DNA from: an uncultured Clostridia bacterium
Lineage (GTDB): Bacteria; Bacillota; Clostridia; Christensenellales; Aristaeellaceae
DNA length: 17,360 nucleotides
NCBI GenBank assembly: GCA_937907055.1
Contig: CALCTW010000116.1
Location: forward strand, 1-17,360
Direction: 5' to 3'
Shown piece after piece: positions 1-6,786 of the stretch (positions are counted from its first letter, which is position 1; each line of letters starts with the position of its first letter). The notes under the pieces were generated by a model that was not told the DNA's origin, did no database searches, and saw only the letters and a program-made list of their open reading frames with translations. Made by a program: the position numbers and the translations under genes.

Positions 1-369
1 CTGATCGATGGAGGTGAGCTGGGTGACCGCGATGAGCAGCGGACGGGTGCCATCCGGACGGGTGAGGCCCTCCACAGCGCCCTTCATCATATCGATGCCG
101 CCCGCGGCATGCAGGTTGCAGATATCCACATCCAGAGAAGAGAGCACCGCCATGGCCTTCTTGACCGTATTGGGGATGTCGTGCAGCTTGAGATCCAGGA
201 AGATCTTATGGCCGCGCGCCTTGATGTTGCGCACGATCTCGGGGCCGGCCGCGTAGAACAGCTCCATACCGATCTTGACAAAAGGCTTTTCCTCGGTGAA
301 CTTGTCCAGGAAAGCATAGGTGGCTTCGGCGCTCGCGAAATCGCAGGCGATGATGACATCTTTTTTCAT
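1..369 (-). CDS. pyrF: orotidine 5'-phosphate decarboxylase, partial
   Basis: Decarboxylates OMP to UMP, the last step of de novo pyrimidine synthesis, in the cytoplasm. Only the N-terminal 123 residues lie in the window; the C-terminal half is cut off by the left edge. The protein begins MKKDVIIACDF and carries the family catalytic motif DLKLHDIPNT (Asp-x-Lys-x-x-Asp), followed by HAAGG, matching the bacterial PyrF barrel. The start ATG overlaps the pyrD stop by one base (TAATG on the minus strand), so translation is probably coupled to pyrD. A ribosome binding site (GGAGG) lies inside the pyrD 3' end. It is the fourth gene of the pyrC-pyrK-pyrD-pyrF operon. Identity is certain; completeness cannot be judged. 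Confidence 0.95.
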   Translation of the reverse strand, partial: MKKDVIIACDFASAEATYAFLDKFTEEKPFVKIGMELFYAAGPEIVRNIKARGHKIFLDLKLHDIPNTVKKAMAVLSSLDVDICNLHAAGGIDMMKGAVEGLTRPDGTRPLLIAVTQLTSIDQ

Positions 370-1280
370 TACAGTGCTCCTCCGATAATTTCTTTTAATG
401 TATTGATCCTGTACTGATCCATCACGCGGGGCAGATCCTCGATGATGTTCTTACAGGCATAGGGCTCCACCAGATTGGCCGCGCCGACTTCAACGGCAGT
501 CGCGCCGGCCATCATCATTTCGATGACATTTTCCGCCGTGGAGATGCCGCCCAGACCGATGACCGGCACCTTGACGACCCTGGCCACCTGATACACCATG
601 CGTACCGCCAGCGGGAAGATGGCATCACCGGACAGACCGCCGGTGGTGTTCTTCAGCAGCGGCTTGCGGCGGTTGAGATCGATGCGCATGGCCAGCACCG
701 TGTTGATCAGGCTGATGGCATCCGCGCCGGCATCCTCGCAGGCCTTCGCGATGGCGGCGATATCTGTTACATTGGGCGAAAGCTTCATGATAACAGGCTT
801 TGAGGAGACGGCCTTGACCGCCTTTGTGACCTCGGCTGCCGCTTTGGGATCGGTGCCGAAGCTCATGCCGCCGCCGTGGACATTGGGGCAGGAGATGTTG
901 ACCTCCAGCCAGCCGACCTGCGGCTCCGCCGAAAGCTTTTCGCACACAGCGGTGTATTCATCAACGGAAAAACCGCTCACATTCGCCATCACAGGCTTGT
1001 GGAAGCACTGTTTCAGGCGGGGCAATTCCTCGCTGATCACCTTATCCACACCGGGATTCTGCAGGCCCACGGCATTGAGCATGCCGGCAGGCGCTTCCGC
1101 GATGCGGGGCGTGGGATTGCCGAAACGCGGCTCCCTTGTGGTGCCCTTGAAGGAGAAGGTGCCCAACAGGTTGATATCGTAGTACTCGTTGAATTCATAG
1201 CCGTAGCCAAAGGTGCCGGAAGCGGGGATCACCGGATTATCCAATGTGATTCCGCACAGATCAACGCTCAGTCTTCCCAC
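369..1280 (-). CDS. pyrD: dihydroorotate dehydrogenase class 1B, catalytic subunit
   Basis: Oxidises dihydroorotate to orotate using FMN, passing electrons through PyrK to NAD+. The product is 303 residues, the normal length for PyrDB. Visible motifs are SGTFGYG near residue 21, FKGTT near 44 (flavin-contacting lysine), LNAVGLQNPG near 68-77, and NISCPNVHGG near 128-137, whose Cys131 is the expected catalytic base of class 1 enzymes. A late GLGGIS matches the FMN phosphate site. The open frame extends upstream to 1364, but that part is antisense-like and lies within pyrK. I choose GTG at 1280 because AAGGAGG sits 7 bases upstream and it gives the family N-terminus. It overlaps the 3' end of pyrK by 13 bases. 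The GTG start is inferred from that ribosome binding site. Confidence 0.95.
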   Translation of the reverse strand: MGRLSVDLCGITLDNPVIPASGTFGYGYEFNEYYDINLLGTFSFKGTTREPRFGNPTPRIAEAPAGMLNAVGLQNPGVDKVISEELPRLKQCFHKPVMANVSGFSVDEYTAVCEKLSAEPQVGWLEVNISCPNVHGGGMSFGTDPKAAAEVTKAVKAVSSKPVIMKLSPNVTDIAAIAKACEDAGADAISLINTVLAMRIDLNRRKPLLKNTTGGLSGDAIFPLAVRMVYQVARVVKVPVIGLGGISTAENVIEMMMAGATAVEVGAANLVEPYACKNIIEDLPRVMDQYRINTLKEIIGGAL

Positions 1281-2002
1281 AGGATCTCCTCCTTCCTCAT
1301 GACGGGGCCTTCCCGGCAGATGCGCTTGTTGCCGGTCAGCGTTTTGCAGGAGCAACCCATGCACGCGCCGAAGCCGCAGCCCATCCTGCGCTCAAAGGAC
1401 ATCTGGCCGCTCGTCTTCGCGGCCTTGTACACGGCCTTGAGCATGGGCTCCGGGCCGCAGGTGTAAAAGTAGGTGTAATGCTCCGGCAGCGTGTCGGTGA
1501 CAAAGCCCTTCACGCCTCTGGAGCCGTCCGCCGTGGTGACGACGGTCTCACAGCCGAGCGCCTTGAACGCCTCTTCGCCGAAGACCTCATCGGCTTTATT
1601 GAAGCCGAGAACGGCGGTCACCTTCTTGCCCTGCGCGATCAACTGTTTGGCCAGCATGTAGAGCGGGGGCACGCCCACACCGCCGCCCAGCAGCAGCGGC
1701 GCTTCGCCGGAAACGGACAGGTCATAGCCGTTGCCGAGGCCCGTGAGGATGTCCAGCTCCTGACCGACCATCATATCGCGCATGGCGGCAGTGCCATGAC
1801 CCACCACCTTATAGATGAGGGTGAGCACATCGCCCTCAACATCGCACACCGAGATGGGGCGGCGCAGATAATAGCCCTGGATCTTCACATTGACGAACTG
1901 ACCGGGGGCTGTGATGGCTGAGGTATCCCCCTTCAGCTTCATCAGCATCACGTTCAGGGCGATCGGCGCGTTGTAAACGACTTCGAAAATGCTCTGTTTC
2001 AT
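1268..2002 (-). CDS. pyrK: dihydroorotate dehydrogenase B, electron transfer subunit
   Basis: Iron-sulfur flavoprotein that pairs with PyrD and moves electrons from FMN to NAD+ through FAD and a 2Fe-2S cluster. The product is 244 residues, within the usual range. The N-terminal ferredoxin-reductase fold carries RRPIS near 47-51 (FAD binding). GGGVGVPPLYMLAK near 107-119 is the NAD-binding loop. The C-terminal cluster ligands are Cys209, Cys214, Cys217 and Cys229, arranged CxxxxCxxC-x11-C. Cys219 is an extra cysteine near the cluster. Its ATG overlaps the pyrC stop by four bases (ATGA), and its end overlaps pyrD, so the three are probably translated in step. PyrK next to PyrD marks the NAD-linked class 1B enzyme typical of Firmicutes. 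Confidence 0.96.
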   Translation of the reverse strand: MKQSIFEVVYNAPIALNVMLMKLKGDTSAITAPGQFVNVKIQGYYLRRPISVCDVEGDVLTLIYKVVGHGTAAMRDMMVGQELDILTGLGNGYDLSVSGEAPLLLGGGVGVPPLYMLAKQLIAQGKKVTAVLGFNKADEVFGEEAFKALGCETVVTTADGSRGVKGFVTDTLPEHYTYFYTCGPEPMLKAVYKAAKTSGQMSFERRMGCGFGACMGCSCKTLTGNKRICREGPVMRKEEILWED

Positions 2003-3246
2003 TCAAGTTCTCCTTTCAGGGAGGGATCGGCATAGGCGACCTTGCCGCCGGACACCGTGAGCATACATTTGCCCTGCACCTTCCAGCCGCCGAAGGGCGT
2101 GTTGCGGCCCATGGAAAGGAAGGAAGCCGGGTCGATCTCATAAGCGGCATCCAGATCGAATACGGTGTAATCATTCTCCGGATCCGCCTGAATGCCGAAG
2201 CGCTTCAGCGGCGCGTCGTGCATGAGGGAGATCAGTTTTTCAAAGGTGATGACACCTTTTTTCACAAGATAGGTGTACAGCAGCGGGAAGGAGGTCTCGA
2301 TGCCCACGATGCCCATCGGGCTCTTTTCAAGGCCGCGGCTCTTCTCCTCCGCGCTGTGCGGCGCGTGATCCGTGATGATCATATCGATGGTGCCGTCCGC
2401 GAGGCCCTCCAGCAGGGCTTCCCGATCCGCCTTCGCGCGGAGGGGCGGGTTCATCTTCCAGTTGGCATCCTCGCGCATATCGGAATCATCCATCAGAAGG
2501 TAGTGCGGCGCGGTCTCGCAGGTGACATTCACGCCTTCTTTTTTAGCCTGACGGATGATCTGCACGCTTTCCCTGGTGGAGATGTGGCATACATGATAGG
2601 CACAGCCGGTCTCCTTCGCGAGGCGTACATCGCGCGCGATGGGGCCCCATTCAGACTCGGAGCAGATGCCCTTATAGCCATGGGCGCGCGCCCATTCACC
2701 GTCATGGATGCAACCGCCGCGAAGCAGGCTGTTATCCTCGCAGTGCGCTACGATGAGCTTGCCGAGGCGCTTTGCCTTCAGCATGGCATCGCGCATCATT
2801 TCCTCGCTTTGCACGCCGCGGCCGTCATCCGAGAAGGCCGCCACATACGGGGCCAGCGCTTCCATATCGGAGAGGGCCTCCCCCTTCTCGCCGCGGGTGA
2901 TGGTGCCGTAGGGCAGCACATGCACCGCGGCATCGCGGCGGATGATCTGCCGCTGGACATCGAGCGCGGCCATGCAATCCGGCGCGGGATCCAGATTGGG
3001 CATGGCGCAGATGTGCGTAAAGCCGCCGTGCGCCGCCGCCCGGGTGCCGGTAAGGATGGTCTCCTTATAAGAAAAACCCGGCTCACGCAGATGAACATGG
3101 ACATCTACGAGACCGGGCAATACGACACAGGAAGAAGCATTCATTGAAACACTATGAGAAATGGAAATTTCACGGGTAAGGATCTCGTTCTTGGAAAGAA
3201 TGCCCCCCTGATAAGAAAGGGCGTTCCGGAATGACATCTTCGCCAT
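1999..3246 (-). CDS. pyrC: dihydroorotase, type I
   Basis: Cyclises carbamoyl-aspartate to dihydroorotate, step three of pyrimidine synthesis. The product is 415 residues. Metal-site residues are visible: His50 and His52 in DVHVHLREPG, the FSDDG region near 138-142, His168 in AHCED, His221 in CHIS, and Asp293 in ITDHAPH. These define the amidohydrolase fold and the type I class. An open frame begins further upstream at 3309, but that part overlaps the leader hairpin. The ATG at 3246 has GGAGG 6-7 bases upstream, placed right after the attenuator T-tract, so it is chosen as the start. The first 40 residues are unlike the common dihydroorotase opening. It is the first gene of the operon and the direct target of the attenuator upstream. 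Confidence 0.95.
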   Translation of the reverse strand: MAKMSFRNALSYQGGILSKNEILTREISISHSVSMNASSCVVLPGLVDVHVHLREPGFSYKETILTGTRAAAHGGFTHICAMPNLDPAPDCMAALDVQRQIIRRDAAVHVLPYGTITRGEKGEALSDMEALAPYVAAFSDDGRGVQSEEMMRDAMLKAKRLGKLIVAHCEDNSLLRGGCIHDGEWARAHGYKGICSESEWGPIARDVRLAKETGCAYHVCHISTRESVQIIRQAKKEGVNVTCETAPHYLLMDDSDMREDANWKMNPPLRAKADREALLEGLADGTIDMIITDHAPHSAEEKSRGLEKSPMGIVGIETSFPLLYTYLVKKGVITFEKLISLMHDAPLKRFGIQADPENDYTVFDLDAAYEIDPASFLSMGRNTPFGGWKVQGKCMLTVSGGKVAYADPSLKGELE

Positions 3247-3260
3247 GCTGTTCCTCCAAC

Positions 3261-3292
3261 AAAAAACTGCCGTCCGATTTGATGGACAGCAG
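3261..3292 (-). terminator. intrinsic terminator acting as pyr operon attenuator
   Basis: On the minus strand, CTGCTGTCC and GGACGGCAG form a 9-bp stem (one G-U) with an 8-base loop, followed by six T. It lies just upstream of the pyrC ribosome binding site, so it must be bypassed for operon expression. Its 5' arm can instead pair with the GGACGGCGG segment at 3323-3331, giving the antiterminator. Confidence 0.9.
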
Positions 3293-3322
3293 CATAAACA
3301 CACTTTCAAAGCCGCATCACGG

Positions 3323-3358
3323 CCGCCGTCCTTGGAAGCCTCTCGGGACCTCCTTAAA
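3323..3358 (-). promoter_or_regulatory. PyrR-binding RNA element (anti-antiterminator)
   Basis: The leader RNA contains UCCCGAGAGGCU at 3348-3337. This matches the known PyrR binding-loop consensus (UCCNGNGAGGYU) at every position, within a hairpin closed by GUCC and GGAC. In the known mechanism, PyrR bound to UMP or UTP stabilises this hairpin. That sequesters GGACGGCGG and lets the terminator at 3261-3292 form. When uridine nucleotides are low, GGACGGCGG pairs over nine positions with the terminator 5' arm and transcription continues into pyrC. The pairing is read from the sequence; the regulation is inferred from the family. Confidence 0.9.
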
Positions 3359-3368
3359 GCACAGAACT

Positions 3369-3397
3369 AATATATCACATCCGGCTGTCGTTTGCAA
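3369..3397 (-). promoter_or_regulatory. sigma-A type promoter of the pyr operon
   Basis: On the minus strand, -35 TTGCAA (3397-3392) and -10 TATATT (3374-3369) are separated by 17 bases. A TG one base before the -10 makes it an extended -10. The predicted start, around 3362, places the whole PyrR leader in the transcript. Confidence 0.8.
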
Positions 3398-3469
3398 GCT
3401 AAAAAGCGAATATTCAGCCCGTAATTCATTACAAAAGTATGTATTTTCAGATTCTCCGATCGGGCAATC

Positions 3470-3497
3470 AAAAACGGCCCTGCAAAAAGCAGGGCCG
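3470..3497 (-). terminator. intrinsic terminator after the small zinc-ribbon gene
   Basis: A perfect 9-bp stem, CGGCCCTGC with GCAGGGCCG, has a 5-base loop and is followed by TTTTTG on the minus strand. It separates the upstream minus-strand genes from the pyr promoter. Confidence 0.92.
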
Positions 3498-3532
3498 TCC
3501 GATACGCTTTGCGCGCGGAAGGGAGCGGAAGA

Positions 3533-3940
3533 TCAGTCCGCCGGCATCTCCGCGGGATTGGCTTCCTCCAGCACCACCTTGCTGGCCCAGAAGCCCATGT
3601 TGATATGGCCCTTCAGGCACACGATGGGCTTCTCCGCGGTAAGGGTGATCTGAGGATCGTTGCAGCGGCTGCTCATCGGGGGCACCACATGCACCAGATG
3701 CGTGCCGTAAGGCAGCGGGATGCGGATGCACTGACGATTGCCGATATGCCCGTAGGGCTCTTTATCGATATAGATGCTCCAGCCGGTCGCGCTTCCGACG
3801 AAATTGCCCATGCGATACAGCTGGATCATGCCGACATTTTCTCCGCCCACGGAGATCTCCGCGCCGCACTTGCACTTGCCGGCACCGGAAAAGTCATACA
3901 CCTTCTTGCAGGAAGGACATTTTACACGAAAAGTCGCCAT
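3533..3940 (-). CDS. small zinc-ribbon protein of unknown function
   Basis: A 135-residue protein that I do not recognise by name. The N-terminal 30 residues hold Cys8, Cys11, Cys23 and Cys25 in a compact CPSC...CKCG arrangement, likely a one-metal zinc ribbon. The remaining 100 residues look like a small beta-rich domain (GWSIYIDKEPYGHIGN, then PYGTHLVHVVPP). This recalls PEGA or DUF2846-like domains that display a short repeated beta unit; that comparison is inference. There is no signal peptide or membrane segment. GAGGTG lies about 8 bases before the ATG. It is the last gene before a strong terminator and follows the CD1247-type gene by 70 bases, so the two may be co-transcribed. Confidence 0.8.
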   Translation of the reverse strand: MATFRVKCPSCKKVYDFSGAGKCKCGAEISVGGENVGMIQLYRMGNFVGSATGWSIYIDKEPYGHIGNRQCIRIPLPYGTHLVHVVPPMSSRCNDPQITLTAEKPIVCLKGHINMGFWASKVVLEEANPAEMPAD

Positions 3941-4010
3941 TGTATTTCACCTCGTCTCAGAAATCAGGGGATGATCAGAACACAATAAGAGGGAGCGCCG
4001 GAAAGACGGA

Positions 4011-4442
4011 TCAGACCTCTTCCCCGCCGTCTTCTTCCTCATTGCCCTGCGGGAAGAGCGGCTTGTGGCAGTTGGGGCACAGATAATCCTCATCGAAATC
4101 GAAGTTATCGACTTCGAAGGTCATTTCCTCGCCGCAGTAAGGGCAGGCGTACTGGACGATGTTATCGCCCTCGTCTTCGTCGTCCTCATCCTCGTAATCC
4201 TCATCGTCGTCTTCTTCATCGCCGTAGATATCTTCTTCAACGGCAGCCAAATCCTCGTCGATGGAATCCACATAATCGTTCAGTTCGTTGACCTGCTCGG
4301 TCAGATCGGTGATCTCATCCGCCATCGCCTCGAGCAGCTCCAGCACCTTGGACATCACGCGGCCCTCGGGCTTTTCGGTGTCCATATTCAGGCCCTCGAC
4401 CAGGCCCTTGATATAAGAAACGCGATCAGAAAGGGTATTCAT
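4011..4442 (-). CDS. CD1247-type coiled-coil, acidic zinc-ribbon protein
   Basis: A 143-residue cytoplasmic protein in three parts. Residues 1-72 form an alpha-helical, probably coiled-coil domain (SYIKGLVEGLN, then EITDLTEQVNELNDYVDSI), which resembles the CD1247 N-terminal domain family of Clostridia. Residues 74-93 are almost all Asp and Glu. Residues 98-130 hold a zinc ribbon with Cys100, Cys103, Cys122 and Cys125 (CPYC and CPNC). The function of the family is not known; homologues are sometimes misnamed AraC-type regulators. AAGGAGG lies 8 bases before the ATG. It sits downstream of efp and the Xaa-Pro peptidase, an arrangement I recall from other Clostridia. The strong acidic linker suggests contact with a basic partner such as ribosome or nucleic-acid-binding proteins, which is speculation. 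Confidence 0.85.
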   Translation of the reverse strand: MNTLSDRVSYIKGLVEGLNMDTEKPEGRVMSKVLELLEAMADEITDLTEQVNELNDYVDSIDEDLAAVEEDIYGDEEDDDEDYEDEDDEDEGDNIVQYACPYCGEEMTFEVDNFDFDEDYLCPNCHKPLFPQGNEEEDGGEEV

Positions 4443-4486
4443 CGTTTATTCCTCCTTGGAAATCGTGACGGGGCTTCCCGTCGTAT

Positions 4487-4517
4487 GAGAAAGGCTGCCG
4501 CGTAACGCAGCAGCCTT
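4487..4517 (-). terminator. hairpin terminator after efp
   Basis: A 12-bp stem AAGGCTGCTGCG with CGCGGCAGCCTT (one G-T) has a TTA loop. On the minus strand the T-tract after it is short (TTTCTC), so termination may be partial. This would let some transcription reach the CD1247-type gene. Confidence 0.7.
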
Positions 4518-4527
4518 TTCATCATGA

Positions 4528-5085
4528 TTAAGCGCGGCTCAGATATTCGCCGGTGCGGGTGTCGATCTTGATCACATCGCCGATGTTGATGAAGAGGGGC
4601 ACCTGCAGCTCATAGCCGGTCTCACAGGTGGCAGGCTTGAAGTTGTTGGTGGCGGTATCACCCTTGAAGCCGGGTTCGGTCTGGGTGATCTCCAGGTCAA
4701 CGAAGTTGGGCGCTTCAACAGAGAAGGCCTGACCCTTGAAGTAGCGGACGGTGACGTTGGTGTTTTCCTTGACGAAAACAATGGCGTCCTCGACAGCTTC
4801 CTTGTTCAGGGGCATCTGCTCATAGGTCTCGGGATCCATGAAGTAATACAGATCGCCGTCATTGTACAGGTACTGCATTTCCTTGGTCTCGATGATCGCG
4901 CGGGGCATCTTGTCGGTGGGGTTGAAGGTGCGCTCGACGACGGCACCGGTCATGACATTCTTGATCTTGGTGCGAACGAAGGCAGCGCCCTTGCCCGGCT
5001 TAACGTGCTGGAAATCAACGATGTTCCAGACGCCTCCGTCCCATTCTACAGTAATGCCCTTTTTGAAATCGCCAGCAGTGATCAT
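4528..5085 (-). CDS. efp: translation elongation factor P
   Basis: Binds between the ribosomal P and E sites and relieves stalling at consecutive prolines. The product is 185 residues, exactly the family length, with three OB-like domains. The tip of domain I reads HVKPGKGAAF with Lys32 at the position that is modified in many bacteria. PGK here is the motif seen in Firmicute-type EF-P. The C-terminal signature ends GDVIKIDTRTGEYLSRA. GGAGG lies about 9 bases before the ATG. It follows the Xaa-Pro peptidase by 59 bases, an arrangement common in Firmicutes, and a hairpin terminator follows it. No gene for a modifying enzyme is visible in the window. Confidence 0.98.
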   Translation of the reverse strand: MITAGDFKKGITVEWDGGVWNIVDFQHVKPGKGAAFVRTKIKNVMTGAVVERTFNPTDKMPRAIIETKEMQYLYNDGDLYYFMDPETYEQMPLNKEAVEDAIVFVKENTNVTVRYFKGQAFSVEAPNFVDLEITQTEPGFKGDTATNNFKPATCETGYELQVPLFINIGDVIKIDTRTGEYLSRA

Positions 5086-5144
5086 TGTGGTGTTCCTCCA
5101 ATTTTTATTGAGTAGGTTTTGATTAACTTATTGCTAAAGGACCG

Positions 5145-6215
5145 TCACTTGATGATGACAAGCTCCTTTGATGCATGAACCAGGGTACGCGCGCCGTCTT
5201 CCGTGATGACGCAGGTGTTTTCGATGCGAACGCCGCCGAGACCGGGCACATAAATGCCGGGCTCCACCGTGACGATGTGACCCGGGGTGAGCACATCATC
5301 GGAGGCGTAAGACAGGCGGGGCTGTTCGTGGATATCGATGCCGACGCCATGGCCGAGACCGTGACCGAAGCGGCCGGCATAACCGGCGTTATCGATGATC
5401 TCGCGGGCCTTGAGGTCGATCTCCTTGCAGGTCTTCCCGGGAGCGAGCGCGGCTTCGCAGGTGCACTGCGCTTCCAGCACGGTGTCGTAGATCCTGCGCA
5501 TTTCGGCGGAGGGCTCTCCGAAGCAGATGTTGCGGGTCACATCGGCATCATAGCCGCCCTTGCGGGCGCCGAAGTCGAAGGTGACCATATCGCCCTGCTG
5601 CATCACGCGATCGGACGGGATGGCATGCGGCAGAGAACCGTTATTGCCGGAAGCCACGATGGTATCGAACGCGAGGCCGTCAGCGCCGCATTCGAGCATG
5701 AGGTGATCCAGACGGATCTGCGCCTGCTTTTCCGTCCAGCCGGGACGGATCTCCCTGCAGAGCATCTCAAACGCGCGGCAGGTGATATCACAGGCCTGTT
5801 CGATGAGCTTTACTTCGCTTTCTTCCTTGATGACACGGACCTTTTCAGGCGCGTTATCGAGGCTGAGGAACGTGACGCCGGGCATCGTCTTCTTCATGCG
5901 CTCAAAGGCGCGGACGGTGTACTGATCATCCTCGTAAAGCAGGGTGTCAATGCCCTCTTCCTGCATCAGACCGTAGGCAATGGCTTCATGGGAGACGCCG
6001 CGGCCGATCATGTGCACCGAGAAGCCGGGAGCCTGACGCTCCGCCTGCTCGGTGTAGCGGGAATCGGTAATGATGGCACGGTGTGCCTTGCTCAGAAAAA
6101 CGAGGCCTTCCCCCGTATAGCCGCTGACATAGAACATGTTGGACGGCTTGCTGAGCAGGACCGCCTGATGTTCCTGAAGGTCACAGACGGAAAAAACCTT
6201 ATCCACTCTGGTCAT
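5145..6215 (-). CDS. Xaa-Pro aminopeptidase/dipeptidase, M24B family
   Basis: Cleaves peptides next to proline using two metal ions. The product is 356 residues, usual for the short PepP/PepQ-like peptidases of Firmicutes. An N-terminal creatinase-like domain covers about 1-120 and the pita-bread catalytic domain about 125-356. All five metal ligands are visible: Asp214 in TFDFGA, Asp225 in DADVTRN, His289 in GHGLGHG, Glu318 in VEPGIY, and Glu332 in RIENT. An open frame begins upstream at 6266, but AAGGAG 8 bases before the ATG at 6215 supports the shorter start. It precedes efp in the same direction. This is a common pairing that links a proline peptidase with a proline translation factor. 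PepP and PepQ cannot be separated from sequence alone. Confidence 0.94.
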   Translation of the reverse strand: MTRVDKVFSVCDLQEHQAVLLSKPSNMFYVSGYTGEGLVFLSKAHRAIITDSRYTEQAERQAPGFSVHMIGRGVSHEAIAYGLMQEEGIDTLLYEDDQYTVRAFERMKKTMPGVTFLSLDNAPEKVRVIKEESEVKLIEQACDITCRAFEMLCREIRPGWTEKQAQIRLDHLMLECGADGLAFDTIVASGNNGSLPHAIPSDRVMQQGDMVTFDFGARKGGYDADVTRNICFGEPSAEMRRIYDTVLEAQCTCEAALAPGKTCKEIDLKAREIIDNAGYAGRFGHGLGHGVGIDIHEQPRLSYASDDVLTPGHIVTVEPGIYVPGLGGVRIENTCVITEDGARTLVHASKELVIIK

Positions 6216-6290
6216 AAACAGAACTCCTTGGGCAGCGCGGACGCCGCCGGATTGCATACGGCGCACAGAATACGCATAGTATACTTGATT

Positions 6291-6299
6291 ATTTTAGCA
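6291..6299 (-). promoter_or_regulatory. candidate extended -10 promoter for the peptidase-efp genes
   Basis: Minus-strand TGCTAAAAT gives a TGn extended -10 about 75 bases before the peptidase start. No good -35 box stands at the right distance, so this is tentative. Confidence 0.35.
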
Positions 6300-6309
6300 T
6301 ACTCCGGCA

Positions 6310-6786
6310 TCAAATACCAGTCTTTTTTTCGCCAAACGGGGTGTTTTCGATGTATTTTTCCGTCATTCCGGCACAGAAACGCACAAATCCGAGGCAGGGA
6401 CGCTGCTGATAGAAAGCTTCCGTGCGCGGCGTGGGAACGGGATCCGAAGCCCCGTCAAGGCCCAGCAGATCCCGGCAGAGCATGCTGCCGTACTGATCCC
6501 GGAAGGCGTAGGCCATCTGCTGCACGCGGGCGTAATGCGCCGCTTTAACTTCACCGGTCTACGGCGTGTCATAGCCGTACAGCATGCCCAGCACCATTTC
6601 CGCGCCGCTGAGCGCGCCGCAGAATTCCCTGAGCCTGCCGATACCGCCGCCGTGGGAACAGGCAACGCGAAGGCACACCGGGAGCGGCAGCCCCATCACA
6701 TCGCTGAACGCGCCGAAGACCGACTGAGCGCAGTTATAGCCCTGCAGGAACAGTTCCTCAGCCTTCTTCGCGTGATCGATCTTCAT
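6310..6786 (-). pseudogene. C_GCAxxG_C_C family redox protein interrupted by an in-frame TAG
   Basis: A gene of 158 sense and nonsense codons encodes a small cysteine-rich putative redox protein. The first 75 residues carry GYNCAQSVF (Cys19), Cys43 with the glycine-rich HGGGIGRLREF, and CGALSG (Cys56), which fits the CGAxxG family motif. Codon 76 (6561-6559) is TAG. The same frame continues for 82 more codons with typical family sequence (TGEVKAAHYARVQQ, CRDLLGL, FCAGMTEKY) to a TGA. No frameshift is needed and no ribosome binding site precedes the next ATG at 6525. So either a point nonsense change has broken it, the base is a sequencing error, or TAG is read through. Its ATG overlaps the TPM gene stop by one base (TGATG). 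The family function is unproven beyond four conserved cysteines. Confidence 0.85.

Noticed and set aside
1281..1364. Longer N-terminus for PyrD starting at 1364
   Set aside because: That stretch lies inside pyrK, is unlike PyrD, and a good ribosome site precedes the GTG at 1280.
4446..4475. Second hairpin GACGGG/CCCGTC before the CD1247-type gene
   Set aside because: It is only six base pairs with no T-tract, so a regulatory role is not supported.
6310..6525. Separate small gene starting at 6525
   Set aside because: There is no ribosome site, and it is in the same frame as the C_GCAxxG_C_C gene, continuing that family after the TAG.
5175..6548. Long plus-strand open frame of 457 codons
   Set aside because: It is the antisense shadow of the Xaa-Pro peptidase; the minus-strand protein has all five metal ligands.
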